Assembly: GCA_000016765.1 (NCBI GenBank)
Contig: CP000699.1
Location: 3,249,001-3,313,000, forward strand
Source of the DNA: Rhizorhabdus wittichii RW1
GTDB lineage: Bacteria; Pseudomonadota; Alphaproteobacteria; Sphingomonadales; Sphingomonadaceae
Direction of reading: 5' to 3'
DNA length: 64,000 nucleotides
This document shows, piece after piece, positions 1 through 8,169 of this stretch. Within the stretch, counting starts at the first letter, position 1; every line of letters begins with the position of its first letter. The notes below the pieces were generated by a model. It saw only the letters and a program-made list of their open reading frames with translations. It ran no database searches and was not told where the DNA came from. Both the position numbers and the translations under genes were made by a program.

Positions 1-36
1 CGCATGGCGGCCGAGAAACAGGCGGCGCTCGGCTGA
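1..36 (+). CDS. C-terminal end of an upstream gene (partial)
   Basis: An open frame enters from the left edge and ends with TGA at 34-36, giving the tail RMAAEKQAALG. The stop overlaps the ATG of the next gene as TGATG, which suggests translational coupling. Too little is visible to name the product. Confidence 0.5.
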   Translation, partial: RMAAEKQAALG

Positions 37-218
37 TGTCGGGGGATCGCTTCGAACGGCATCGCCAGCCCTGGACCCCCGACGAGGTCCAGAAGCTCCA
101 CACGCTGGCGAAGAAGGGCATGGCGCTCAAGGCGATCGCCAAGGCGCTCAAGCGCAGCGAGGAATCGACCAAGGACCGCGCCAAGGCCGACGGCCTCAGC
201 ATCGCCAAGCTGCGCTGA
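36..218 (+). CDS. Small helix-turn-helix-like basic protein
   Basis: A 60-residue lysine-rich protein. The segment from WTPDEV (about residue 13) through AIAKALKRSEESTKDRA has the pattern of a SANT/Myb-like or resolvase-type helix-turn-helix (W, then helix, turn, recognition helix). This is pattern recognition only; no family is firmly identified. Its start overlaps the stop of the partial upstream frame, so the two are probably co-transcribed. A family A palindromic repeat follows 14 bases after the stop. A DNA-binding role is inferred. Confidence 0.6.
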   Translation: MSGDRFERHRQPWTPDEVQKLHTLAKKGMALKAIAKALKRSEESTKDRAKADGLSIAKLR

Positions 219-232
219 AGGGCGGCCTCCAA

Positions 233-327
233 CGTCATCCCGGCGAAAGCCGGAATCTCTCTTTTCTTCGTCTTGCATACTCGAAGCGTGGAAAGGCAGG
301 GAGATCCCGGCTTTCGCCGGGATGACG
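233..327. repeat. Family A palindromic repeat, two-arm copy
   Basis: Starts CGTCATCCCGGCGAAAGCCGG and ends with the inverted arm CCGGCTTTCGCCGGGATGACG. Each arm is itself a hairpin, and the two arms are inverted relative to each other around a spacer of about 40 bases. It is the first of about a dozen related copies in the window. Confidence 0.85.
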
Positions 328-456
328 GGTGGGGGGCGGAGCCGGCCACGCACGCCGCTCCGAAATATTCCAGGCGTTTAACGGTTAAATTTTAGCGGTT
401 TCCCCTCTTGCATCGTTTCGCGCGCGGCGGTCTTATGGGTCCCCGGAGACCTGACC

Positions 457-1683
457 ATGTCGTTATTCGATCGCTTCGCCGGCCATCTCTTCAAACGCGG
501 CGAAATGACCATCATCATGGCCGACGGCGACGTCCGCCGCTACGGCACGCCCGATCCGGCGATCAAGCCCGTCACCATCCGCTTCGCCGACAAGGGCGTC
601 ACCGGCTTCATCGCGCGCAACCCGCACCTCCACGCCGCCGAGGCGTTCATGGACGGCCGGCTGGTGATCGAGCAGGGCGACATCCGCGACCTGGTCGACC
701 TGGTCCGCGCCAACGGCAAGTGGGAGGAAGGCCGCGTCACCCTGCGCGGCACCTTCGCCAACCTGGTCAGGGACCGGCTCCGCGCCGTGCTGGCCAGCGT
801 CAACTGGGCGAGCCGGTCGAAGGCCAATGTCGCGCATCACTATGATCTCAACGACCGGCTCTACGACCTCTTCCTCGACGCCGACCGGCAATATAGCTGC
901 GCCTATTTCACCGATCCCGACAACGGCCTCGAACAGGCGCAGGCCGACAAGAAGGCGCATATCGCCGCCAAGCTGCACCTCAAGCCGGGGCAGAGGGTGC
1001 TCGACATCGGCTGCGGCTGGGGCGGCATGGCGCTCTACCTGAACCGCGCCGCCGACGTCGATGTGCTCGGCATCACCCTGTCGGAGGAGCAGCTCAAGGT
1101 CGCGCGCGAGCGGGCGGCGGCGGCGGGCGTGTCCGATCGGGTCCGCTTCGAGCTGATCGACTATCGCGCGCTGGAGGGGAAGTTCGACCGGATCGTCTCG
1201 GTCGGCATGTTCGAGCATGTCGGCGTGCCGCAGTACGAGACCTTCTTCATGAAGTGCCGCGACCTGCTGGCCGACGACGGGGTGATGCTGCTCCACACGA
1301 TCGGGCGGCTCGGCGTGCCGGGCAAGACCGACGCCTTCACCCTCAAATATATCTTCCCCGGCGGCTACAACCCGGCGCTGTCGGAGATCGTTTCGGCCAG
1401 CGAGCCGGCGCGGATGATCGTCGCCGACGTCGAGCCGCTGCGGCTCCACTACGGGATGACGCTCGACCGCTGGTACGATCGCACCGTGGCGGCGAAGGAC
1501 GCGATCGTCGCGCTCTATGACGAGCGCTTCTTCCGCATGTGGACCTTCTACCTGGCCGGCGCGCGGGCGGCCTTCTACCACGGCAATCTGTGCAATTATC
1601 AGATCCAGTATGTCCGCGATCGCCGCGCGGTGCCAATCACTCGTTCCTATATGGCGGAAAAGGAAGCGGAGCTGCCGCGCTGA
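457..1683 (+). CDS. cfa: Cyclopropane-fatty-acyl-phospholipid synthase family methyltransferase
   Basis: A 408-residue protein of the Cfa/mycolic acid cyclopropane synthase family, which transfers a methylene from S-adenosylmethionine across the double bond of membrane phospholipid acyl chains. The N-terminal 110 residues form the lipid-binding region. The block HHYDLNDRLYDLFL begins near 127, QYSCAYF near 145, the SAM-binding motif DIGCGWGG near 183, and GMFEHVG near 250. Length fits the family. The ATG is preceded by GGAGACCTGACC, a good ribosome binding site. The gene stands alone after an AT-richer leader (about 360-455). Other members of the family make modified or branched fatty acids, so the exact product is not certain. 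Confidence 0.92.
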   Translation: MSLFDRFAGHLFKRGEMTIIMADGDVRRYGTPDPAIKPVTIRFADKGVTGFIARNPHLHAAEAFMDGRLVIEQGDIRDLVDLVRANGKWEEGRVTLRGTFANLVRDRLRAVLASVNWASRSKANVAHHYDLNDRLYDLFLDADRQYSCAYFTDPDNGLEQAQADKKAHIAAKLHLKPGQRVLDIGCGWGGMALYLNRAADVDVLGITLSEEQLKVARERAAAAGVSDRVRFELIDYRALEGKFDRIVSVGMFEHVGVPQYETFFMKCRDLLADDGVMLLHTIGRLGVPGKTDAFTLKYIFPGGYNPALSEIVSASEPARMIVADVEPLRLHYGMTLDRWYDRTVAAKDAIVALYDERFFRMWTFYLAGARAAFYHGNLCNYQIQYVRDRRAVPITRSYMAEKEAELPR

Positions 1684-1724
1684 CCGCCGCGCCGTGCTAG
1701 GCTCCCCGCAAAGAGGAGAGCACG

Positions 1725-2048
1725 ATGGCGGACGGTGCGTGGAAACGGGTGCTGGGGGAATGCTTCGTCGGGGACGAGCTGGCCGAATGGAAGGCGGCGA
1801 AGGAAAGGCTGGGGCCCGGCTTCGACCATGACGGCCATGCCGCCGCCTGGGTCGACTATAATGCCCGGGTGCAGGCCGCGCTGCCGCTCGACCCCGATTC
1901 GGACGAGACCCGCGCGATCGTCGCCGAATGGGACGCGCTCTGCGCCGACTATATGCGCGTCGCCGATCCGGCGATGAAGGCGGGCCCCAAGCCGCTCTGG
2001 GCCTTCCCGATGAACCTCGACGATCCGGAGCTGTTCCGGCAGGGGTAG
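1725..2048 (+). CDS. Conserved-looking hypothetical protein, 107 aa
   Basis: A 107-residue soluble protein rich in Trp and acidic residues, predicted mostly helical, with no signal peptide or membrane segment. AGAGGAGAGCACG upstream of the ATG is a convincing ribosome binding site. It lies 41 bases after cfa on the same strand and may be co-transcribed. The middle segment (LDPDSDETRAIVAEWDAL) faintly resembles the helical TipAS/TipAL ligand-binding fold, but I would not assign it. A family B repeat lies just downstream. Confidence 0.65.
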   Translation: MADGAWKRVLGECFVGDELAEWKAAKERLGPGFDHDGHAAAWVDYNARVQAALPLDPDSDETRAIVAEWDALCADYMRVADPAMKAGPKPLWAFPMNLDDPELFRQG

Positions 2049-2064
2049 GCCCTCGCTCTCCCGC

Positions 2065-2196
2065 CGTCATGCTGAACTTGTTTCAGCATCCACCCCCAGA
2101 CTGGCGATGAAGCCGGCGTTGATCGGGCCATGGCGGCAAGAGTCTCGAGATTCGCGCCTGCGGCCCGGTGGATGCTGAAACAAGTTCAGCATGACG
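2065..2196. repeat. Family B palindromic repeat, two-arm copy
   Basis: Begins CGTCATGCTGAACTTGTTTC and ends with the inverted arm GAAACAAGTTCAGCATGACG. The arms are long inverted repeats around a divergent centre, placed between convergent genes. The same arms recur at 42579-42711. Confidence 0.85.
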
Positions 2197-2218
2197 AGGT
2201 GCCGTTGGGGGATGGCCT

Positions 2219-2932
2219 TCAAGCCCCGAAGCCGCCGTCGATCGTCTGCATCGATCCGGTGATCATCGCCGCCGAGGGACTGGCGAGGAAGGCGGCATAG
2301 TCGGCGATCTCCGACGCGTGGACATGGCGCTTGATCGCCATGAAGCCGTGCATCGTCTCGGCCATCGGGCCGCTCGCGGGGTTCATGTCGGTGTCGGTGG
2401 GCCCCGGCTGGATCGCATTGACGGTGATGCCGCGACCGCCCAGGTCGCGGGCGAGGCCGCGCACCATGCCCTGGATCGCCGACTTGGTCATCGCATAGGC
2501 GGCGCCCCCGGCGAAGGGCATGCGGTCGCCGTTGGTCGACCCGATGACGAGGATGCGGCCGTCGCCGGGCATCGTCCGGGCGGCCTCGACCGCGGCGTGG
2601 TAGGGCGCGCGGACGTTGACGTCGATCATATGGTCGACCGCGTCGGCGTCGAGCGTCAGCGGATCGCCGAGCGCGAGCGTGCCGGCATTGACCAGCAGCA
2701 CGTCGACCGGCCCCTCCGCCGCGACCGCGGCGACCAGCGCGTCGCGATCGGCGCTGTCGACCCGGACGGCGCGGGCGCCGGTCTCCGCGGCGAGCGCGGC
2801 GGCGGCGTCGGCCGATCCGGCATAGCTGAAGACGACATGGTCGCCGGCGCCGGCGAAACGGCGGACCAGCGCGGCGCCGATCCCCCGGCTGCCGCCGAGG
2901 ACGAGGATCTTGCGCGAAGCATTGTCGGACAT
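2219..2932 (-). CDS. SDR family NAD(P)-dependent oxidoreductase
   Basis: A 237-residue short-chain dehydrogenase/reductase. The nucleotide-binding motif GGSRGIGA is at 13-20, the NAG motif (VNAGTL) is in the centre, and the catalytic YAMTK is preceded by the catalytic Ser in VIGSTNG. The C-terminus ITGSMQTIDGGFGA is typical of classical SDRs. The frame stays open for 32 more codons upstream, but AAAGGAGCTTTCCG before this ATG fixes the start. It is divergent from a TetR regulator, and the 72-base intergenic region carries two related operator-like sequences, so the regulator probably controls it. The substrate is unknown. Confidence 0.88.
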   Translation of the reverse strand: MSDNASRKILVLGGSRGIGAALVRRFAGAGDHVVFSYAGSADAAAALAAETGARAVRVDSADRDALVAAVAAEGPVDVLLVNAGTLALGDPLTLDADAVDHMIDVNVRAPYHAAVEAARTMPGDGRILVIGSTNGDRMPFAGGAAYAMTKSAIQGMVRGLARDLGGRGITVNAIQPGPTDTDMNPASGPMAETMHGFMAIKRHVHASEIADYAAFLASPSAAMITGSMQTIDGGFGA

Positions 2933-2953
2933 CGGAAAGCTCCTTTTCATTTC

Positions 2954-2969
2954 TATAGTGATCGCTATA
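2954..2969. promoter_or_regulatory. Operator-like palindrome 1 between SDR and tetR
   Basis: TATAGTGATCGCTATA is a 16-base palindrome with a single imperfect base pair. It sits 22 bases upstream of the SDR start and in the promoter region shared with the divergent TetR gene. A diverged copy occurs at 3001-3016. Binding by the neighbouring TetR protein is inferred. Confidence 0.55.
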
Positions 2970-3000
2970 TAAATAAGCATGGAGCCGGTGCAAGGGTTTT

Positions 3001-3016
3001 TATAATGACCGCTACA
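3001..3016. promoter_or_regulatory. Operator-like sequence 2 overlapping the tetR start codon
   Basis: TATAATGACCGCTACA matches 13 of 16 positions of the palindrome at 2954-2969, and the tetR ATG lies inside it. Such placement would suit autorepression. Confidence 0.45.
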
Positions 3017-3601
3017 AAAAAATCGCAAGGGCGTGGCAGGCCGCGCGGATTCGATCCCGAGCAGGCGATCGCGACCGCGCAGGCGCTGTTCCAGGAGAAG
3101 GGCTATGACGGAGTCGGCGTCGCCGACATCGGCAAGGCGCTCGGCATCACCCCGCCCAGCTTCTACAACGCCTTCGGCAGCAAGGCGGCGCTGTTCGACA
3201 AGGTGCTCGACCGCTATGCGGGCAGCTTCGGCCGCTTCGTGCCCGACGCGCTCGACGGCGGCGGCGGGGTCGCCGAGGCGATCGCGCGGGTGCTGCGCGA
3301 CGCGGCGCGGCTCTATGCGCGCAAGGACGGGATCGCCGGCTGTCTGGTGCTCGACGGCGCGCGCAGCAGCGGCGATGCCGAGGCGGTCGCGCTGACCCGG
3401 CGGAAGATGGAGGAGAGCCAGGCGCTGATCGCGGCGCGGATCGCCGCCGAGGCGCCCGACCGCGCCGACCGGCTCGCCTCGATCGTCGTGACGGCGCTCA
3501 AGGGCCTGTCGGCGGCGGCGCGCGACGGCGCGAGCCCCGACGAGCTGCGCGCCTTCGCCGATGCGGCGGCGGCGGGGTTCCGGGTGGCGCTGGGGGAGTA
3601 G
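3005..3601 (+). CDS. TetR/AcrR family transcriptional regulator
   Basis: A 198-residue TetR-type repressor. The N-terminal helix-turn-helix spans about residues 16-62 (GFDPEQAIATAQALFQEKGY, then VADIGKALGITPPSFYNAFG), followed by a helical ligand-binding domain. GCLVLDGA in the second domain recalls the C-terminal domain of NemR/YxaF-type regulators of redox or electrophile responses. It is divergent from the SDR gene and probably regulates it and itself, given the paired operators at 2954-2969 and 3001-3016. The ATG at 3005 has no strong Shine-Dalgarno. The ligand is unknown. Confidence 0.88.
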   Translation: MTATKKSQGRGRPRGFDPEQAIATAQALFQEKGYDGVGVADIGKALGITPPSFYNAFGSKAALFDKVLDRYAGSFGRFVPDALDGGGGVAEAIARVLRDAARLYARKDGIAGCLVLDGARSSGDAEAVALTRRKMEESQALIAARIAAEAPDRADRLASIVVTALKGLSAAARDGASPDELRAFADAAAAGFRVALGE

Positions 3602-3623
3602 CCTTGGAAATCCGCCAAAAAAA

Positions 3624-3704
3624 CGTCACCCCGGCGGAGGCCGGGGTCTCAGGAGATGAGCGCTGCCCGACTCTCCCGAGATCCCGGCCTCCGCCGGGAT
3701 GACG
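3624..3704. repeat. Family A palindromic repeat, two-arm copy
   Basis: CGTCACCCCGGCGGAGGCCGG at the left and CCGGCCTCCGCCGGGATGACG at the right, in inverted orientation, between the convergent tetR and EF-hand genes. Confidence 0.8.
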
Positions 3705-3717
3705 CCTATTGGGACTG

Positions 3718-4347
3718 TCAGCCCTGCGGTTTCGCCGCGTCGCGGCGCTCCTGCCATTTGGCGCGCATCGCCGCGCGGGCGGCCTGGCGCTCCTCGGGGC
3801 TGATCGTGCCGTCATGGTTGGTGTCGACCCGGTCGAACATCGCCAGCGGGCCGGCCTGCGCCTCGGCGAGGCTGACCTTGCCGTCCTTGTTCGCATCGGC
3901 GCGATCGAACCAATGGCCCATCATCGCCATGCCGCCGCGATGGTGCCCGCCACGCCAGCCGGTCCGGCCATGCTTGCCGTCGCGATCGGGGCGGCCGGCG
4001 TCCCTGGCGTCGCCGCGCGGCGGCGGAGGCGCGAGATACTCGTCCTTCGACAGCGCGCCGTTGCCGTCCTTGTCGAGCATCGCGAAGCGCTCGCCCTTCC
4101 GCTCCTGGCGCTTCTCGGCGAAGGCCGCGCGCATCTTCGCGCGGACGGCGTCCGCCTCCGCCCTGGTGACGAAGCCGTCGCCATTGGTGTCGGCCTTCTT
4201 GAACTGCTCGGCGATCCTCGCCTGCAACTCGGCGCGGGTCTGCGGCGGGGGCGGGGGGCCGTCGCCGCGCGGACCGGGCTGGGCGACCGCGACGCCGGCC
4301 AGCAGGGCGGCGAGCGCGGCGCCGGCGATCAGGGAGGTCTTCTTCAT
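3718..4347 (-). CDS. Exported EF-hand calcium-binding protein, four EF-hands
   Basis: A 209-residue protein with a signal peptide (MKKTSLIAGAALAALLAGVA, cleavage near AVAQ). Four EF-hand loops follow: DTNGDGFVTRAE, DKDGNGALSKDE, DANKDGKVSLAE and DTNHDGTISPEE. All have Asp/Asn ligands at positions 1, 3 and 5 and Glu at 12. A Pro/Gly/His-rich linker separates loops 2 and 3. The frame extends upstream, but GAAGGATGCCCC precedes this ATG and the signal peptide begins there. It probably binds Ca2+ in the periplasm as a sensor or buffer. A second EF-hand gene follows upstream on the same strand. Confidence 0.85.
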   Translation of the reverse strand: MKKTSLIAGAALAALLAGVAVAQPGPRGDGPPPPPQTRAELQARIAEQFKKADTNGDGFVTRAEADAVRAKMRAAFAEKRQERKGERFAMLDKDGNGALSKDEYLAPPPPRGDARDAGRPDRDGKHGRTGWRGGHHRGGMAMMGHWFDRADANKDGKVSLAEAQAGPLAMFDRVDTNHDGTISPEERQAARAAMRAKWQERRDAAKPQG

Positions 4348-4509
4348 GGGGCATCCTTCATAAGCGTTACACGATGGGGTGGACGGACCGGCAACAACAG
4401 GGAAGTGCCGGTCCGCCCTGTGATGCGGTCTAGGAGCCGAATCTTGCACCGATAGTTCGGCGCTGAAATCGTTGTGTCGCGGTTGAAATATATGGCCGTT
4501 TCCTGGGCC

Positions 4510-4537
4510 GGATGCTGAATGGGCGTTCAGCACGACG
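4510..4537. repeat. Family B repeat remnant
   Basis: GGATGCTGAATGGGCGTTCA followed by GCACGACG resembles the end of a family B arm (GGATGCTGAAACAAGTTCAG then CATGACG) with substitutions. Only one arm is visible. Confidence 0.4.
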
Positions 4538-4560
4538 AGGCGCGGGGCAGGGCAGGGCGC

Positions 4561-5040
4561 CTACCCCCGCGACAGCGCCTTGCGGAACAGCGCCAGCCTG
4601 TCCATCGCCGCCTGCCGCTCGCGGTCGTCGAGGATGCCGTCGCGATCCTTGTCGGCGGCGTCGAAGGCGGCGGCGCCCGCGGCCTGCACCTCGGCGAGCG
4701 AGAGCAGCCCGTCGCCGTCGCGGTCGGCCAGCCGATAGGCGATGTCGATCATCCCGGCGGTGCTCAGCGGGCCGTTCTCGTTGAGCGACAGGCGGGGGGT
4801 GCCGTCGGGGGCGACGTCCATCAGGAAGGGCTCGACATCGCGCCGGTCGAGCAGCAGCGACGGGGAATAGCCGAGCGCCTCGGCCGCCTCGCGGCGGTCG
4901 ATCCGCCGGTCGTGGTTGCGGTCGGCGCCCGCGAAATATTGGGCGAGCGCGCTGTCGAGTCCTGCGCGGGTCATCGGCAGCTCCTGCGCCGCCGCCGGCG
5001 CGGCGAAGAACAGGATCGCGATCATCGCGCCGGGGCGCAT
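4561..5040 (-). CDS. Exported EF-hand domain protein
   Basis: A 159-residue protein with a short N-terminal signal (MRPGAMIAILFFAAPAAAQE). Three EF-hand-like loops are visible: DRNHDRRIDRRE near residue 39, DRDGDGLLSLAE and DKDRDGILDDRE. The first keeps Asp at 1, 3(N) and 5 but has Arg at 6, where Gly is usual, so its affinity may be low. The start was chosen because GAGGGAGAAGCCC precedes it and the signal peptide starts there. It shares its upstream region with divergent argG. It may form a functional pair with the neighbouring four-EF-hand protein. Confidence 0.8.
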   Translation of the reverse strand: MRPGAMIAILFFAAPAAAQELPMTRAGLDSALAQYFAGADRNHDRRIDRREAAEALGYSPSLLLDRRDVEPFLMDVAPDGTPRLSLNENGPLSTAGMIDIAYRLADRDGDGLLSLAEVQAAGAAAFDAADKDRDGILDDRERQAAMDRLALFRKALSRG

Positions 5041-5156
5041 GGGCTTCTCCCTCGTTGCAACCGTTTCGTCCCCTTGTACCGCTATCGGCTTGAACGGCGG
5101 CCTAACGCATGGCAAGGCGCCGCCGCGCCCGGTCGACGGGGCAGACGGAGACAGAG

Positions 5157-6374
5157 ATGAGCGATGTGAAGCGGGTGGTGCTGGCCTTCTCGGGGGGGCT
5201 CGACACGAGCGTGATCCTGAAATGGCTGCAGCAGACCTACCAGTGCGAGGTCGTCACCTTCACCGCCGACCTCGGCCAGGGCGAGGAGCTGGAGCCCGCG
5301 CGCGCCAAGGCGAAGCTGATGGGCGTGCCCGACGAGCACATCTTCATCGACGACCTCCGCGAGGAGTTCGTCAAGGACTATGTCTTCCCGATGATGCGCG
5401 GCAACGCGCTCTACGAGGGGCTCTACCTGCTCGGCACCTCGATCGCCCGGCCGCTGATCGCCAAGCGCCAGATCGAGATCGCGAGGGCGGTCGGCGCCGA
5501 CGCGGTCAGCCATGGCGCGACCGGCAAGGGCAACGACCAGGTCCGCTTCGAGCTGGGCTATTACGGCCTCGCCCCCGACATCCGCGTGATCGCGCCGTGG
5601 CGCGAGTGGGACCTGACCAGCCGCACCGCGCTGATCGACTTCGCCGAGAAGCACCAGATCCCGGTCCCCAAGGACAAGCGCGGCGAATCGCCCTTCTCGA
5701 CCGACGCGAACCTTCTCCACACCTCGTCCGAGGGCAAGGTGCTCGAGGACCCGTGGGAGGAGGTGCCCGACTATGTCTATTCGCGCACCGTCAACCCGGA
5801 GGACGCCCCCGACCAGCCCGAGATCATCACCATCGACTTCGAGCGCGGCGACGGCGTCGCGCTGAACGGCGAGGGGATGAGCCCGGCGACGCTGCTGACC
5901 GCGCTCAACGAGCTCGGCCGCAAGCACGGCATCGGCCGGCTCGACCTGGTGGAGAACCGCTTCGTCGGCATGAAGTCGCGCGGCATGTACGAGACGCCGG
6001 GCGGCGCCATCTACCACCTCGCCCATCGCGGCATCGAGCAGATCACCCTCGATCGCGGCGCCGCGCACCTCAAGGACGAGCTGGCGCCTCGCTATGCCGA
6101 GCTGATCTACAACGGCTTCTGGTTCTCGCCCGAGCGCGAGATGCTCCAGGCCGCGATCGACCACAGCCAGGAGAAGGTGACCGGCACCGTCCGGCTCAAG
6201 CTCTACAAGGGCGGGGTCCATGTGATCGGCCGCAAGTCGCCCTACACGCTCTATTCGGAGAAGGTCGTCACCTTCGAGGACGACGCGGGCGCCTATGACC
6301 AGCGCGACGCGGCGGGCTTCATCAAGCTCAACGCGCTGCGCCTCCGCCTGCTCGGCCGCCGCGACGGGCGGTAG
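5157..6374 (+). CDS. argG: Argininosuccinate synthase
   Basis: A 405-residue cytosolic enzyme that condenses citrulline and aspartate with ATP to argininosuccinate, the penultimate step of arginine synthesis. The N-type ATP pyrophosphatase loop [10 protein letters not shown] is at 10-19. [15 protein letters not shown] and [16 protein letters not shown] are hallmark blocks, and length is as expected. The frame opens 16 codons earlier, but GACGGAGACAGAG before MSDVKR and the family N-terminus support this start. Downstream is a family C repeat. Confidence 0.97.
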   Translation: MSDVKRVVLAFSGGLDTSVILKWLQQTYQCEVVTFTADLGQGEELEPARAKAKLMGVPDEHIFIDDLREEFVKDYVFPMMRGNALYEGLYLLGTSIARPLIAKRQIEIARAVGADAVSHGATGKGNDQVRFELGYYGLAPDIRVIAPWREWDLTSRTALIDFAEKHQIPVPKDKRGESPFSTDANLLHTSSEGKVLEDPWEEVPDYVYSRTVNPEDAPDQPEIITIDFERGDGVALNGEGMSPATLLTALNELGRKHGIGRLDLVENRFVGMKSRGMYETPGGAIYHLAHRGIEQITLDRGAAHLKDELAPRYAELIYNGFWFSPEREMLQAAIDHSQEKVTGTVRLKLYKGGVHVIGRKSPYTLYSEKVVTFEDDAGAYDQRDAAGFIKLNALRLRLLGRRDGR

Positions 6375-6387
6375 GGTTCCCTAAGTT

Positions 6388-6530
6388 CCTCCCCATCGCA
6401 TCGCGATGGGGAGGGGGACCGCGCCGCAGGCGTGGTGGAGGGGTATCCGCCCGGGAAGAGGCGCCTACGGCGCCACCCCTCCACCGCCTTCGGCGGTCCC
6501 CCTCCCCGAGCTGCGCTCAGGGAGGATTTT
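6388..6530. repeat. Family C palindromic repeat
   Basis: A 143-base element starting CCTCCCCATCGC and ending CTCAGGGAGGATTTT, with internal inverted segments GGTGGAGGGG and CCCCTCCACC. Its right half (from 6465) is read as the C-terminus of the minus-strand glycosyltransferase. Confidence 0.8.
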
Positions 6531-8066
6531 TTGTTTCTGGCGCAGCCCCACGATGTCGATCGCGCCGTCCCTGAAGCGGCCGACCTCGACGCGGTCCCGT
6601 GCCAGTTCCTCCAGGAAGACGTCGCCCTTGTCATAGGCCCAGGGGCCGAGGCGGAGCAGCCAGACGGTCGGGACCGCGCGGGTCGCCGGGTCCTGGGCGA
6701 TCGCGCGCAGGTGCGTGCGGTCGAGCGAGGGGACGCCGCGCGAGCCGCTGACGTACCAGCTCCCCGGCGGCGGATCGAGGCTGGGGATCGCGGTCGGGAT
6801 CGGGCGGCTCGGCATCGCCAGGCCGCGGTCGCGCACCGCCCGGTCGAACGGCAGCGCGCCCTCGTTGGGATAGGCGAGGACGACGTCGCCGGGCCGGAAG
6901 CGCGGGGCGAGCCAGGCGACCGCCTCATACCAGTCGCGCCGGACATGGCCGCGCGACTCGATGTCGATGCCGACCTGCCCGACCAGCATCCAGGCGAGCG
7001 CGCCGACCGGCAGCAGCCATCCATATCGCCGCCACCCCCAGCCGATCCCCAGTCCCATCAGCAGCAGCGCGGGGACGGCGAGCGCGGTCATCGTCCGGAT
7101 GATGAAGACCGGGGTGACCTGCGCCGAGACGAGCAGCGAGACGGCGACCGGGAGCAGCGCGAGGATCAGCAGCGCGGCGAGCGTCCCGCGCCGGCGCGCG
7201 CGCCACAGCAGCGCAGCCCCGCACAGCGTGAGGATCGCCGCCGCCGCGCGGATGTCGTCGCGCGGGCCGGTGAACATGTAGGTCGCGCGCCGCCACAGGT
7301 CGACGGTCGAGAATTTGAGCCAGGTCGCCTTGACCCATTCGGGCGCCTGGTCGAGCAGGATGAACAGCGCCGGCAGCCACAGCGCGATCGCCAGCGCGTG
7401 GCCGCCGGCGAACCACAGCCAGTCGGCGCGCGTCATCGTCCGCACCCGGACGACGCAGAGCAGCGCGAGGCCCATCGCCCCGGCATAGAGCGGCCCGAGA
7501 TTGTGGAGCCACAGCATCAGCGCCCCGCAGCCGAGCCAGCCGGCGAAGGCGGCCCCCGCCAGCGGCCGGCCCGCCGCGCGCCGCTCGGCGATCGCGAGCA
7601 GCGCGAGGGTCGCGCCGGCATAGGCGAGGATCATCAGCGGATAGGGCCGGATCTCGCGCGTCATCCAGACCAGCACCGGCGAGGCCGCGACCAGCGCCGC
7701 GGCGGCGAGCGCCACCGGCGCGCGGTCGACCCCGGCGATTCGCGCCAGCCGTGCCGCCGCCAGCGCCGCGACCGGCAGCGTCGCCAGCCCGCACAGCAGG
7801 CCGAGCATGCGGTGCGCGAGCAGCCCGTCGCCCGCGACCAGCGTCCAGGCGCGCAGCAGCGAATAATAAAAGGGCGGATGCGTCTCGTAGCGGGGGACGG
7901 TGTTCCACAGGAAGTCCCAGCCCTGCGCGGCGGCATAGGCGCTGTAGCCCTCGTCCAGCCACATCGGCTCGGCCCCGAGGTTCCAGGCCCGCGCCCACAG
8001 CGCGAACCCCGCGATCAGCGCGGCGGCGAGGAACAGGGCGGGGCGGGGGAGCTTGGCGGCGGTCAT
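6465..8066 (-). CDS. GT39-like integral membrane glycosyltransferase
   Basis: A 533-residue polytopic protein resembling the ArnT/dolichyl-phosphate-mannose mannosyltransferase (PMT_2) superfamily, which uses a polyprenyl-phosphate sugar donor. The first membrane helix (10-27) is followed by MWLDEGYSA (35-43) with the acidic pair expected in the first periplasmic loop, then ETHPPFYYSLLRAW. About ten more hydrophobic helices and a soluble C-terminal domain follow. The start is set at MTAAKL; the frame extends 11 codons upstream. The last 20 or so residues (from ILPERSSGRG) are encoded by the family C repeat, so the ancestral C-terminus was probably shorter or different. The acceptor is unknown. 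Confidence 0.8.
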   Translation of the reverse strand: MTAAKLPRPALFLAAALIAGFALWARAWNLGAEPMWLDEGYSAYAAAQGWDFLWNTVPRYETHPPFYYSLLRAWTLVAGDGLLAHRMLGLLCGLATLPVAALAAARLARIAGVDRAPVALAAAALVAASPVLVWMTREIRPYPLMILAYAGATLALLAIAERRAAGRPLAGAAFAGWLGCGALMLWLHNLGPLYAGAMGLALLCVVRVRTMTRADWLWFAGGHALAIALWLPALFILLDQAPEWVKATWLKFSTVDLWRRATYMFTGPRDDIRAAAAILTLCGAALLWRARRRGTLAALLILALLPVAVSLLVSAQVTPVFIIRTMTALAVPALLLMGLGIGWGWRRYGWLLPVGALAWMLVGQVGIDIESRGHVRRDWYEAVAWLAPRFRPGDVVLAYPNEGALPFDRAVRDRGLAMPSRPIPTAIPSLDPPPGSWYVSGSRGVPSLDRTHLRAIAQDPATRAVPTVWLLRLGPWAYDKGDVFLEELARDRVEVGRFRDGAIDIVGLRQKQKILPERSSGRGTAEGGGGVAP

Positions 8067-8163
8067 CGGCGCCCGCTTATGCCAGACCGGGCCCGCCATG
8101 CCAGCGCCGTGAGCGGCCGATCGGGCGTCGGGGTGCAGGCATCCGTCGATCGCCCCGCCTGTT

Positions 8164-8169
8164 CGTCAT
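8164..8169. repeat. Left fragment of a family A repeat split by the IS110 element
   Basis: CGTCAT here joins seamlessly to ATTCCCGCGAAAGCGGG at 9342, with AT shared, to rebuild the standard start of a family A arm (CGTCATTCCCG..., as at 47481). It is read as the left half of the insertion target. Confidence 0.65.

Noticed and set aside
233..327. CRISPR array
   Set aside because: The recurring palindromes are dispersed, inverted and separated by genes. Nowhere is there a run of regularly spaced direct repeats, and no cas genes are present.
463..2070. Long minus-strand frame opposite cfa (535 codons)
   Set aside because: An antisense shadow produced by GC-rich codon bias. It has low-complexity Arg/Ala/Asp-rich composition and no domain, while cfa on the other strand is unambiguous. 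The same applies to other long antisense frames, for example opposite the OPT transporter, nuoL-nuoN and rnj.
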